DNA of 64,000 bases, from the NCBI GenBank assembly GCA_963765955.1, contig CAVXYA010000010.1, forward strand, positions 372,001-436,000, given 5' to 3'. This document shows, piece by piece, positions 52,151-61,654 of this stretch. This DNA is from JAXDMK01 sp963765955. GTDB lineage: Bacteria > Actinomycetota > Acidimicrobiia > Acidimicrobiales > AC-14. Every line of letters begins with the position of its first letter. The first letter of the stretch is position 1. Position numbers and translations under genes: made by a program. The notes beneath the pieces were generated by a model. It ran no database searches. It saw only the letters and a program-made list of their open reading frames with translations, and had not been told where the DNA came from.

Positions 52151-53965
52151 GCGCCTCCGACACACGTCGGTTCGCCAAACCCGATCTCGACGGGCTCGAC
52201 GACGCCGAGGGCCCGCTCATCCCGGAGGTCGAGATCGCCGACCGCACCGTCCTGTGGTTGGCCAACGCCGTCGACCGCACCCGCATCGGGCTCCTCTTGG
52301 AGGAGTGGGAGGCGGAAGACCAACGATGCCTCGGCGGGCGACCCAAGCCCTTCCCGGCGGCCACGGCGATCGTCGGGCTGCTCCTGGCGGCCACCGTGCA
52401 TGGCAGCGTCCTCGACACGACCATCCACCAGGTGCTCTACCAGGAGATCAGCGACCGGATGCGGGACCGACTCGGCATACGGACATCCCCGTCGGGTCGA
52501 ACCGGCATCGAGCCGGATACCTATCGCCAGGTCAACCGCCGGCTCAACTCGTTGCTCGGTGCGATCGACCCGTCGCCATGGCGCAAGAACCGGATCCTGA
52601 CCAAGACGGAAGCCGAGAACCACAAGAAGCCGCTGTCGGACGCCGACATCGGCGAGCACATCGCCCGGCTCGACCTGCTCGTGCACTTGTTGCTTCACCT
52701 CTCCTACATGCTGATACCACGGGAGCTCCGGCGGCGGTGGAAGGGGGCGATGGCAGTCGACGGGACCCCGATCCCCCAGTTCACCCGCGGGGTGCGCCGA
52801 GACTCCGCCTGGATGGCAGCCGATCCCGACTCGTGCCTGGTATTGCCGTGGCGCCCTCGACGTCGAAGGCCACGCCAAGGCTGAACAGGTCAACAGCGAT
52901 GCCAAGACCGGCTCCGGCACGTCCCGTGTTCGGGACCCGAAGGGTCGCAAAGCGAACAGGAAGGCCTCGTTCTACGGCATGGAGGCGACCCTCGTCGTCA
53001 TGTGTGGCGAGGACCCTGGCGGCGCGTCCTATCACCCCAACCTCGTGCTCGGGATGGTTCTCGACCAGCCCGGCTTCCGAATCGGCGAGAACGGGACCCG
53101 GACCATCCGCCAGGTCGCACATTTGGCCGGCAAGACGGGATGGCTTGCCGGAGACCGCGCCTACTCGAACGCCTTACCGGACAAGTTCCAGCTCCCCACC
53201 CGCGCCCTCGGTTGCCGGCACGTCTTCGACTACCGGCGGGACCAGCTGGGCGTAGCCACGAACTACGCCGGCGCCATCCAGGTGGAGGGCTGCTGGTACT
53301 GCCCGTCGATGCCCCAACTTCTCATCGACGCCTCCATCGACTTTCGCGAAGGACGGATCGACTGGGAGACCTACCAGACGCGAATCGGCGAACGCGTCCA
53401 CTACGCGATGCGGGTGAAGGAGAGGCTCGCCGACGGCGGTGCCAGGCTTCACTGCCCCGCCGCGAGCGGATCGCCGCAGGCCGCGTGTCCGCTCAAGCCG
53501 ACCTCCTATCGGCCGGCGAAGGTCGGCCAGAAGCAGATCGAGGTGAGGGCCGAGGTCAGCGACGGCCCGCCCGCTGTCTGCAGCCAGGGATCGGTGCTGG
53601 TGCCGATAGAGGCCGGGGCCAAGCTGCATCAGGAGCTCGCCTTCGGCAGTCCCGAGCACAAGGCCATCTACGCACACCTCCGCAACACCGTCGAGGGCGT
53701 CAACGGAACGTCGAAGGACGGTGGTGCCTCCGGACTCGGGCAAGCGACCCGTCGTCGCAAGCGTGGGATTGCCGCCCAATCGCTCTTGGTCGTCGGCTTG
53801 CTCTTCGCCGAGAACCTCCGCAAGATCTCGGCCTTCTTGCGGGCCGCCGCACCGGACGCCGCCGGGACCCTCGTCGTTCCGAGACGGACCCGAGCGGCAC
53901 GGCGTGACCCGGACGACGGGCAACTGGCCGGACCCCGGCCGAAGGAGCGTCCTCCCTCGGACTGA
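52147..53965 (+). CDS. DDE transposase-like protein, one frameshift
   Basis: About 605 residues. N-terminal HTH-like region (CLGGRPKPFPAATAIVGLLL, LDTTIHQVLYQEISDRMRDR), then candidate catalytic acidic residues: first in MAVDGTPIPQF, second in WLAGDRAYSNALPDKFQLP, third in LRNTVEGVNGTSKDGG. A zinc-like CWYCPSMPQLL and MDYRR-like FDYRRDQLGVATNYA segment intervene; the end GIAAQSLLVVGLLFAENLRK is typical of DDE proteins. One shift near 52842 (TGCCTGGTATTGCC). I recognise homologues as unnamed proteins in Streptomyces and other actinobacteria. Pairing with a recombinase-like gene is the unusual part. Confidence 0.75.
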
Positions 53966-54007
53966 GGCAGTCGGACGACTGAGGATTCGACGAGGATCTC
54001 TTCGTCG

Positions 54008-54023
54008 CGCCCGGAACCGGGCG
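54008..54023. terminator. Short GC hairpin after DDE gene
   Basis: CGCCCGG-AA-CCGGGCG, 7-bp stem, 43 bases after the transposase-like stop. Could terminate the recombinase unit. No T-tract follows. Confidence 0.4.
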
Positions 54024-54178
54024 AGAGGGGCCACGAAGGGCGCCGCTGGCCGGCTCGGCGACCCACCGCAGCACCAGGTCCGCCGACTTAAGCGTGGCCA
54101 CCCCTCAGCAGCGCGTCGTCCGGCTTCGGCGGCCAGGTTCCGGGATCGTTCCGGCCGGGTTGTGGAAACAACCCGTGG

Positions 54179-54262
<84 letters not shown>

Positions 54263-54333
54263 GAGTGGAAGACCAAAGGTAGCCGACGCCCTACGCCTGC
54301 GTTCGGGGTGTCGTGGGTATGCTCGGCCCTGCG

Positions 54334-54990
54334 ATGGGACTGAACCAGTTCGAACAGCGGCTGGAGCGGCTGGTCGAAGGGGTGTTCGCCAAGACGTTCC
54401 GCAGCGGGCTCAAGCCGGTGGAGCTCGCCCGCCGCCTCACCCGGGAGATGGACCTGCACCGCGTCGTCGGTGTGAGTGGCCTCATCGCCCCCAACCGGTT
54501 CGACATCGCCATCAGCCCGTCCGACCACGACCAGTTCGAGTCCTACTCCGAGGCGCTCACCCGCGAGCTGAGCGAGGCGGTTCGGGCCCACGCCCGCGAG
54601 GAGACATACGCCTTCGTGGGACCCGTCCACGTGGAGCTGCACGCCGACGAGGGCGTCGGGGTGGGCGAGTTCCTGGTGGCCAGCGAGATCGTGGAGGCCC
54701 CCGGCGGGGCGGCCGTCGGCAGCCTGTCGCTACCCGACGGCACCCGGGTGGTCGTGGGCGAGGAGCCGGTGACGATCGGACGCCTGCCCGAGTGCGACGT
54801 GGTGCTGGGCGACCCCAACGTGAGCCGGCGGCACTCGGAGATCAGGCGCCAGGGCAACGGCTTCATCGTCGTCGACCTCGGGTCCACCAACGGCACCCGG
54901 GTCAACGGGGCCGGCGTCAAGGAGCGGCGGCTGTCCGACGGTGACGAGATCACCGTCGGCGGTACCAAGATCCGCTTCGAGGCCTCCTAG
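54334..54990 (+). CDS. fhaA: FhaA: DUF3662 and FHA-domain protein
   Basis: 218 residues. N-terminal DUF3662 (MGLNQFEQRLERLVEGVFAK TF, SGLKPVELARRLTREMD, NRFDIAISPSDHDQF) and C-terminal FHA domain (VTIGRLPECDVVLGDPNVSR RHSEIRR, VVDLGSTNGTRVNG). FHA binds phosphothreonine on partners of the PknB kinase; in mycobacteria FhaA recruits MviN and controls peptidoglycan synthesis. The linker between domains is much shorter than in Mycobacterium. First gene of the fhaA-fhaB-pstP-rodA-pbpA-pknB operon. Confidence 0.95.
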   Translation: MGLNQFEQRLERLVEGVFAKTFRSGLKPVELARRLTREMDLHRVVGVSGLIAPNRFDIAISPSDHDQFESYSEALTRELSEAVRAHAREETYAFVGPVHVELHADEGVGVGEFLVASEIVEAPGGAAVGSLSLPDGTRVVVGEEPVTIGRLPECDVVLGDPNVSRRHSEIRRQGNGFIVVDLGSTNGTRVNGAGVKERRLSDGDEITVGGTKIRFEAS

Positions 54991-55002
54991 CCCCCCGAGC
55001 CT

Positions 55003-55500
55003 GTGCCCGACAGCGTCCTGACGATCCTCAAGTTCGGTTTCCTGGCACTGCTGTACCTCTTCTTCTTCCGCGTCCTCCGGGCCGTGTGGGTGGAGGTCAG
55101 CGGGCGGGCGCCCACCACCCGTCCGGCACCGGCCGGCTTCGGGGCCCCCGCCCCGTCGGGACGTGCCCCCCGCGACCGGGCCGGATCCCTACGGGCGGCG
55201 GTGGGTGGCAAGAACGGCACCAAGCTCAAGGTGCTGGAGCCACCCGAGACCAGGGGCACGGTGTACGACCTCACCGACGAGCTCACCATGGGCCGCGCCA
55301 CCGGCTGCCACATAACCCTCGACGACACCTACGTGTCCCAACTCCACGCCCGGGTCTTCCGACGGGACGGCCAGATCTTCATCGAGGACCTCGGCTCGAC
55401 CAACGGCACCTACGTCAACCGGACCAAGGTCACCGCGCCCCTGGTGGTGCGCCGCGGCGACCGCCTGCAAGTGGGCAAGACGGTCATGGAGGTGACGTGA
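55003..55500 (+). CDS. fhaB: FhaB/FipA-type FHA protein
   Basis: 165 residues, GTG start. One N-terminal transmembrane helix (LTILKFGFLALLYLFFFRVL) and a C-terminal FHA domain (TMGRATGCHITLDDTYVSQL HARVFRR, EDLGSTNGTYVNRTKV). Membrane-anchored phosphothreonine reader for PknB/PbpA complexes during division. Twelve bases after fhaA; overlaps pstP by four bases (GTGA). Confidence 0.93.
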   Translation: MPDSVLTILKFGFLALLYLFFFRVLRAVWVEVSGRAPTTRPAPAGFGAPAPSGRAPRDRAGSLRAAVGGKNGTKLKVLEPPETRGTVYDLTDELTMGRATGCHITLDDTYVSQLHARVFRRDGQIFIEDLGSTNGTYVNRTKVTAPLVVRRGDRLQVGKTVMEVT

Positions 55501-56939
55501 CCACCCTCAGCGCGGGCGCCGCCACCGACGTCGGTCGAGTCCGCCAGATCAACGAGGACCGCTACCTGTGCGACGTGGCCCTTTTTGCCGTGGCCGACGG
55601 CGTGGGCGGGCACCAGGCGGGCGAGGTGGCGGCCCAGACCGCGGTCGAGACCCTCCAGAGCTCGTTCGTGGCCAAGGCGCCCAGCGGGCTCACCACCGAC
55701 GGCCTGGTCGACGCCGTGCAGGACGCCAACGAGGCCGTCTGGCGCCTGGCCCAGACCACCAGCGAGAAGCGGGGCATGGGCACCACCATGACCGCCGTCG
55801 GCCTGGTGCAGGAGGACGGCGAGGAGCTGCTGGCCCTGGTCAACGTGGGCGACTCCCGGATCTACCGGCTGCAGAACGGCGAGCTGCTGCAGCTCACCGA
55901 CGACCACAGCCTGGTGGAGGAGATGGTGCGGGAGGGAAAGCTGACCCGGGAGGAGGCAGCCGTCCACCCCCAGCGGTCGATCATCACCCGGGCCCTGGGC
56001 ATGGAGCCCGAGATCGAGGTCGACTGGTGGGAGCTGATCCCCTACCGCGGCGACCGGCTCCTGCTGTGCAGCGACGGCCTCACCAACGAGCTGAGCGACG
56101 ACCGCATCGCGGCCACCCTGCGCCAGGTGGCCGACCCCAAGGAGGCCGCCCGCGACCTGGTGCGGCAGGCCCGGGCCGAGGGCGGGGGCGACAACATCAC
56201 CGTCGTGGTCGTCGACGTGGTCGATGACGACGGCCGGGCCGAGGAGGCGTCGGAGGCCCTGGCCCAGGACCACGCATTGGCCGGCGCCCAGCGGGGGGCC
56301 GCGGCCGACGCCGATCGCGACCCTCCGACGTCCTCCGGTGGCACGTCCACCGGGACCGCCTCCTCCGGCGGAGTGGGAGGGGGCGCGGGACCCACCGCCC
56401 CCACCGAGGACGACGCCACCATGACCCTGCCCCGGGTCCCGATCCACCGTGACCTCGGTAAGCGTTCGTCGAGGACCCCGGCCGCGGCCGCCACCCTCGA
56501 CCCGCCACCGCCCCCCCGACCGCCGCCGACGCCGCCCGGGGCCAAGCCCAAGCGGTTCACCTGGCGGGTGGCGGGCTTCCTCGTCCTCCTCCTGGCGGTG
56601 GTGCTGGGCACCATGGCCGCCATCGGCTGGTACGCCCGCAGCACCTACTACGTCGGCTTCGCCGGCGACCAGGTCGCCATCTACAAGGGCCGGCCGGGCG
56701 GGGTGCTGTGGTTCAAGCCGACGCTGCGGGAGCGCAAGCCCCTCACCCGGGCGGAGGTGCCGGCCGCGTTCCTGCCCGCCCTCGAGAAGGGCGAGGAGGT
56801 CGGCTCCAAGGCCGAGGGCGACCGCTACGTCACCAACCTCCGTGACATCCACGCCCGGGAGGAGCAGGAGCGGGCGGCGGGATCCACCACCACGTCCGCC
56901 CCGCCGTCGACCGTCGCCGGGGGGGGACCACCGCCTTGA
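55497..56939 (+). CDS. pstP: PstP serine/threonine phosphatase (PPM/PP2C)
   Basis: 480 residues. PP2C core: DVGRVRQINEDRYLCDVALF AVADGVGGHQAGE, GMGTTMTAVGL, VGDSRIYRLQNGEL, LLLCSDGLTNELSDD, GGGDNITVVVVDV with all metal ligands. Then a disordered Pro/Thr-rich linker, a transmembrane helix (VAGFLVLLLAVVLGTMAAIG) and an external domain (YYVGFAGDQVAIYKGRPGGV). It dephosphorylates PknB and its substrates. Intact; overlaps both neighbours by four bases. Confidence 0.95.
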   Translation: MTTLSAGAATDVGRVRQINEDRYLCDVALFAVADGVGGHQAGEVAAQTAVETLQSSFVAKAPSGLTTDGLVDAVQDANEAVWRLAQTTSEKRGMGTTMTAVGLVQEDGEELLALVNVGDSRIYRLQNGELLQLTDDHSLVEEMVREGKLTREEAAVHPQRSIITRALGMEPEIEVDWWELIPYRGDRLLLCSDGLTNELSDDRIAATLRQVADPKEAARDLVRQARAEGGGDNITVVVVDVVDDDGRAEEASEALAQDHALAGAQRGAAADADRDPPTSSGGTSTGTASSGGVGGGAGPTAPTEDDATMTLPRVPIHRDLGKRSSRTPAAAATLDPPPPPRPPPTPPGAKPKRFTWRVAGFLVLLLAVVLGTMAAIGWYARSTYYVGFAGDQVAIYKGRPGGVLWFKPTLRERKPLTRAEVPAAFLPALEKGEEVGSKAEGDRYVTNLRDIHAREEQERAAGSTTTSAPPSTVAGGGPPP

Positions 56940-58270
56940 TCGAGCGGGACCCGGTGGTGGCCGTCCGCCGGACCACCGAGTTGGGGCTGATGTTGATGAC
57001 GGCGGTGGTCATCGCCGGCGCCTACGTGCTGGCCGCGCTGGGCCGCAGCTCGTCGCTGCCGGTGAACCTCGTCCCCTTCCTGCTCATCATCCTCGGGCTG
57101 CTGGCGGCGGCCCACATGGCCGTCCGCCGCCTCGCCCCCGGAGCCGACCCCCTTCTCCTGCCCCTCGCGGCCCTGCTCAACGGCATCGGCTACGTCTTCG
57201 TGGCCCGCCTCCGGCCCGATCTGGCCGGCTTCCAGTCGTTGTGGACGGTAATTGGCATCGGCGCCTTCGTCGCCGCCCTGGCCCTGGTCCCCCGTACCCG
57301 CGACATCGAGCGCTTCCGCTACACGCTGGCCCTGGTGGGCATCGGGCTGCTGCTCATGCCCCTGCTCCCCGTCCTCGGCCAGAACATCAACGGTTCCCGG
57401 CTGTGGGTGAAGTTCGGGCCGGTGACCTTCCAGCCGGGGGAGCTGTCGAAGATCGTCCTGGTCGTGTTCTTCGCCTCCTACCTGGTCGAGAAGCGGGAGC
57501 TGCTCTCCATGGGCACCCACCAGGTGGCCGGCATGTGGCTGCCCGAGATCCGCCACCTGGGCCCCATCGTCCTGGCCTGGAGCTTCTCGTTGGTCATCAT
57601 GTTCTTCGAGAAGGACCTGGGCTCGTCCTTGCTCTTCTTCGCCCTGTTCATCACCATGCTGTGGGTCGCGACCGCCCGGGGCGTGTACCTCGGCATCGGG
57701 GGGGTGATGTTCGCGGTGGGGGCCGTGCTGGCCTACTCGTCGTTCGACCACGTGCGCACCCGGATCGAGATCTGGCTCAACCCGTGGGCGGTACCCAACG
57801 ATGCCGGCTACCAGATCATCCAGGCCCTCTTCGCCTTCGCCGCCGGCGGGCTGGCGGGCGCCAACCTGGGCCAGGGCAGCCCCCAGCGCATCCCGGCGGT
57901 GGCCACCGACTTCACCTTCGCCGCCATCGGCGAGGAGCTGGGCCTGCTGGGGACGGTGGCCGTCCTCGTCTGCTTCCTGCTGATGGTGGGTGCCGGGCTC
58001 CGCATCGCCATGCGGGCCGAGCCCCCGTTCGAGAAGCTGCTCGCCACCGGGCTGACCGCCATCCTCGGCATCCAGAGCTTCATCATCCTGGCCGGGGTCA
58101 CCCGGCTCGTACCCCTGACCGGCATCACCCTGCCGTTCGTCTCCTACGGAGGGTCGTCGCTGATCTCCAACTGGGTCCTGCTCGCCCTTCTCCTGCGCAT
58201 CTCCGACGACCAGGCCCACCGGGCGGCCCAGGCCGTCGGCGCCGACGACTCCACCCAATTCGGCCGGTGA
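56936..58270 (+). CDS. rodA: RodA/FtsW-family peptidoglycan polymerase
   Basis: 444 residues, about ten transmembrane helices. NGSRLWVKFGPVTFQPGELS KIVLVVFFASYL, EKDLGSSLLFFALFITMLWV and the end VPLTGITLPFVSYGGSSLIS NW are SEDS signatures, including the catalytic Asp in the EKDLGS loop. It polymerises lipid II with the class B PBP encoded next. TTG start overlapping the pstP stop (TTGA) suggests tight coupling. Confidence 0.95.
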   Translation: MIERDPVVAVRRTTELGLMLMTAVVIAGAYVLAALGRSSSLPVNLVPFLLIILGLLAAAHMAVRRLAPGADPLLLPLAALLNGIGYVFVARLRPDLAGFQSLWTVIGIGAFVAALALVPRTRDIERFRYTLALVGIGLLLMPLLPVLGQNINGSRLWVKFGPVTFQPGELSKIVLVVFFASYLVEKRELLSMGTHQVAGMWLPEIRHLGPIVLAWSFSLVIMFFEKDLGSSLLFFALFITMLWVATARGVYLGIGGVMFAVGAVLAYSSFDHVRTRIEIWLNPWAVPNDAGYQIIQALFAFAAGGLAGANLGQGSPQRIPAVATDFTFAAIGEELGLLGTVAVLVCFLLMVGAGLRIAMRAEPPFEKLLATGLTAILGIQSFIILAGVTRLVPLTGITLPFVSYGGSSLISNWVLLALLLRISDDQAHRAAQAVGADDSTQFGR

Positions 58271-58289
58271 GCGCCATGAGGAGCGTGCC

Positions 58290-59741
58290 ATGAACAAGCA
58301 GATCCGGGTCCTGGGCATCGTGCTCATGGTGATGTTCAGCGCCCTGTTCGTGCAGCTCAACAACCTCCAGGTGCTCAGCGCGGGGAAGCTGAACGACCAC
58401 CCGGCCAACACCCGCACGGTCGTCCGCGACTTCTCCCAGCCCCGGGGTGCCATCCAGACCGCCGACGGGGTGGTGATCGCCGAGTCGGTCGAGGTCGACG
58501 ACGCCTTCGAGCGCCAGCGGCGCTATCCCGAGGGCGAGCTGTTCGCCCACATCACCGGGTACTTCTCCTTCACGTTCGGCGACGACGGGGTGGAGCGCAC
58601 CTACAACGACGAGCTCACCGGTCGCGACCGCAAGGTCACCCTCGACCGGCTGGGCGACATCCTCCTGGAGAAGGACAAGACGGCCACCGTCACCCTCACC
58701 ATCTCCAAGACCCTCCAGCAGATCGCCACCGACGGGCTGGCCGGGCGCAAGGGCTCGGTGGTGGCCATCGACCCCCGGGACGGCTCCATCCTGGCTATGG
58801 CCGACTACCCCTCCTACGACCCCAACGTCCTGGCCAGCCACAACCAGGACGAGGTGCGCAAGGCGTGGGCCGACCTCAACGCCGACCCCGAGCGTCCCCT
58901 CCTGCCCCGCACCTACCGCGAGCGGTACTTCCCGGGATCGAGCTTCAAGGTCGTCACCGCCGCCGCCGCCCTGGCCACGGGGGCAATTACCCCCAGCGAC
59001 CCCGTCTACCCCACGCTCACCGAGCTGCCCCTGCCCCAGTCGGTCGAGCCACTGCGCAACTTCGGCGGCTCGGCGTGCGGAGGCGCCCTCCCGGAGATCC
59101 TCCGGGTCTCGTGCAACACCTCCTTCGCCCAGATGGGCCTCGACATGGGCGCCCAGCGGCTGGCCGCCGGGGCCAACCAGTTCGGGTTCAACAAGGTGCC
59201 GCCTATCGACCTGCCTTTCGGGGCCGAGTCGGTGTTCCCCGATCCGAGCGCCTTCGCCCGCGACAAGCCGGCCCTGGCCAAGTCGGCCATCGGCCAGCAG
59301 GACGTGGCCGCCACACCACTCGAGATGGCGCTGGTGGCAGCCGGCATCGCCCACAACGGCGTGATCATGACCCCCCACGTGATGGCCGAGGTACGCGATG
59401 CCCGGGCCGAGGTGCTGGAGAAGTACCAGCCCAAGCCGTGGCTGGAGGCAGTCCCGCCCGAGGTGGCCCACACCGTCCGGGACATGATGGTCGGGGTGGT
59501 GGCGGCCGGGTCGGGAGCCAACGCCCAGATCCCGGGGGTCGCTGTCGCCGGCAAGACGGGAACCGCCCAGACCGGCCTGGGGACGTCGCACACCTGGTTC
59601 ATCGCCTTCGCCCCGGCCGAGGCCCCCCGGGTGGCCGTCGCCGTGATGCTCGAGAACCAGCCCAGCAGCAACGAGTTCACCGGAGGCGCGCTGGCCGCCC
59701 CCATCGCCAGGGACGTGATGGCTGCCGCGTTGACCCGCTAG
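58290..59741 (+). CDS. pbpA: PbpA, class B penicillin-binding protein
   Basis: 483 residues, AGGAGCG before ATG. N-terminal membrane helix (IRVLGIVLMVMFSALFVQLN), PBP dimerisation domain (RTVVRDFSQPRGAIQTADGV) and transpeptidase with SxxK RYFPGSSFKVVTAAAAL, SxN VSCNTSFAQMG and KTG VAGKTGTAQTGLGT. It cross-links peptidoglycan together with RodA. All catalytic motifs intact. Confidence 0.95.
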   Translation: MNKQIRVLGIVLMVMFSALFVQLNNLQVLSAGKLNDHPANTRTVVRDFSQPRGAIQTADGVVIAESVEVDDAFERQRRYPEGELFAHITGYFSFTFGDDGVERTYNDELTGRDRKVTLDRLGDILLEKDKTATVTLTISKTLQQIATDGLAGRKGSVVAIDPRDGSILAMADYPSYDPNVLASHNQDEVRKAWADLNADPERPLLPRTYRERYFPGSSFKVVTAAAALATGAITPSDPVYPTLTELPLPQSVEPLRNFGGSACGGALPEILRVSCNTSFAQMGLDMGAQRLAAGANQFGFNKVPPIDLPFGAESVFPDPSAFARDKPALAKSAIGQQDVAATPLEMALVAAGIAHNGVIMTPHVMAEVRDARAEVLEKYQPKPWLEAVPPEVAHTVRDMMVGVVAAGSGANAQIPGVAVAGKTGTAQTGLGTSHTWFIAFAPAEAPRVAVAVMLENQPSSNEFTGGALAAPIARDVMAAALTR

Positions 59742-59794
59742 GGGCGGGGGTGGGCGACGGGCCGACATTCGGCTGGCTCACCTAGGCTGGAGTC

Positions 59795-61633
59795 GTGGCC
59801 TCGCAGGTATTCACCGGCCGCTACCAGATGGTCCGACAGGTGGCGCGCGGCGGCATGGCGGAGGTGTACCTGGCGCGCGACCTGCTCCTCGACCGGCCCG
59901 TGGCCCTCAAGGTCCTGTTCCCCGAGTTCTCCACCGACCCCTCGTTCGTCGAGCGCTTCCGCCGGGAGGCACGGGCCGCGGCCAACCTGAACCACCCCGG
60001 GATCGTTTCCATCTACGACTGGGGCCAGGAGGGACGCACCTACTTCATCGTCATGGAGTACGTCGATGGGCGGACGCTGCGGGAGGTGATCCGGGCCGAG
60101 GGCCCCCTCCTGGCCCACCGGGCGGCCGAGATCGGCGCCGATATCGCCGCCGCCCTCCACTTCGCCCACCAGCACGACTGCGTGCACCGCGACGTGAAGC
60201 CGGGCAACGTGATGATCTCCGGCCAGCAGGTGAAGGTCACCGACTTCGGCATCGCCCGGGCCGGCGACGCCGGCGGTGAGAACCTCACCCAGACGGGCGC
60301 GGTGATGGGCACCGCCACCTACTTCTCGCCCGAGCAGGCCCAGGGCTACGACGTCGACGCCCGCAGCGACGTCTACTCCCTCGGGGTCGTCCTCTACGAG
60401 ATGGTCACCGGCCGGCCGCCGTTCAAGGGCGACAACCCGGTGGCCATCGCCTACCAGCACGTCCGCGAGCAGCCCGTCCCCCCCAGTGAGATCAACTCCG
60501 ACGTACCCCGCGTCTTCGACGCCATCATCCTCAAGGCCATGGCCAAGGACACGGCCAACCGCTACCCCAGCGCCGAGGCCCTCCGCCTCGACCTCCTGCG
60601 CTACGCCAACGGCCAGCCGGTGTCGGTGGAGCCGGTCGCGGCCACGACCGTGGGCCGGGTGCCCGCCGCCCGTACCCCCCCGTCGGCGGCCGCCGTCACG
60701 GGGGTCATCCCCCGCACCCCGGGCGGGTACAACGGGTCCGGCGTCGACGGCACCCGCATCGCCACCCCCCACGAACGGGTGTCCGAGTACGAGGAACCGC
60801 CCCGGCAGAAGACCGGCATCTACATCGGCATCCTCGTCACCCTTCTGGTCATCCTGGGGGGGCTGCTGTACCTGCTCAGCCGGGAGCTGGGCGTAGGGGG
60901 CAACGCCCAGATCGCCATGCCGACGGTGATCGGCAAGACCGAGTCGGAGGCCAACGCCATCCTCCGGGAGGCGGGCCTCAAGGTGACCCGCCGGGAAGAG
61001 GCCAACGAGGCCAACGACGCGGGCAAGGTCATCAAGCAGAACCCCGACCCGGGCGTCGAGGTGAACAAGGGGTCGGAGGTAATCATCACCGTGAGCCAGG
61101 GGGCGCCCTCGGCCACCGTCCCCGACGTGCGGGGACGCGGCGTCGACGCCGCCACCGAGGCCCTCGAGAACGCCGGGTTCGTGGTCCGCACCGTGCGCCG
61201 GACGGACGACACGGCCGACGTCGACACCGTGATCGACCAGGATCCCAAGCCCGGTCCGGGCCGGCGGGGCGCCACCATCACCCTCATCGTCTCGAACGGG
61301 CAGGAGCAGGTCAGGGTGCCCGAGGTGCGAGGGAGGCCGGAGGGCGAGGCGGCCAACCTGATGGGCCAGGCCGGCTTCAAGACCCGAACCCGAGTCGAGC
61401 AGAGCGAGACGGTGGACGCTGGCCTGGTGATCCGCACCGAGCCGGATACCGGCTCCCGGCTCGACAAGGGCGAGACCGTCACCCTGGTGGTGTCCAACGG
61501 CGCCCCGGCCACGACCCTGCCGCCCGAGACCACGCTGCCCCCGGTGCCGACCACGGGGCCGCTCATCACCCTCTTCCCGACGACGACGGCGACGACGACC
61601 CCCGCCTCCACCACCTCGACCACCGAGCCCTGA
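59795..61633 (+). CDS. pknB: PknB-type serine/threonine kinase with three PASTA repeats
   Basis: 612 residues, GTG start. Kinase: VARGGMAEVYLARDLLLDRP VALKVL (Gly loop and Lys), CVHRDVKPGNVMI, VTDFGIARA, MGTATYFSPEQAQG. Juxtamembrane linker, a transmembrane helix (GIYIGILVTLLVILGGLLYL), then three PASTA repeats (MPTVIGKTESEANAILREAG, VPDVRGRGVDAATEALENAG, VPEVRGRPEGEAANLMGQAG) and a Thr-rich tail. PASTA domains sense peptidoglycan precursors. Three PASTA units rather than the four of M. tuberculosis. Only PASTA kinase in the cluster; pknA is absent. Confidence 0.96.
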   Translation: MASQVFTGRYQMVRQVARGGMAEVYLARDLLLDRPVALKVLFPEFSTDPSFVERFRREARAAANLNHPGIVSIYDWGQEGRTYFIVMEYVDGRTLREVIRAEGPLLAHRAAEIGADIAAALHFAHQHDCVHRDVKPGNVMISGQQVKVTDFGIARAGDAGGENLTQTGAVMGTATYFSPEQAQGYDVDARSDVYSLGVVLYEMVTGRPPFKGDNPVAIAYQHVREQPVPPSEINSDVPRVFDAIILKAMAKDTANRYPSAEALRLDLLRYANGQPVSVEPVAATTVGRVPAARTPPSAAAVTGVIPRTPGGYNGSGVDGTRIATPHERVSEYEEPPRQKTGIYIGILVTLLVILGGLLYLLSRELGVGGNAQIAMPTVIGKTESEANAILREAGLKVTRREEANEANDAGKVIKQNPDPGVEVNKGSEVIITVSQGAPSATVPDVRGRGVDAATEALENAGFVVRTVRRTDDTADVDTVIDQDPKPGPGRRGATITLIVSNGQEQVRVPEVRGRPEGEAANLMGQAGFKTRTRVEQSETVDAGLVIRTEPDTGSRLDKGETVTLVVSNGAPATTLPPETTLPPVPTTGPLITLFPTTTATTTPASTTSTTEP

Positions 61634-61654
61634 CGGCCCGGCCGGCGCCTCTCG

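Noticed and set aside
56825..58453. Long minus-strand frame opposite rodA/pbpA
   Set aside because: Composition (runs of Gly, Asp, Gln, His) is typical of antisense GC-rich frames; the plus strand encodes complete conserved proteins.
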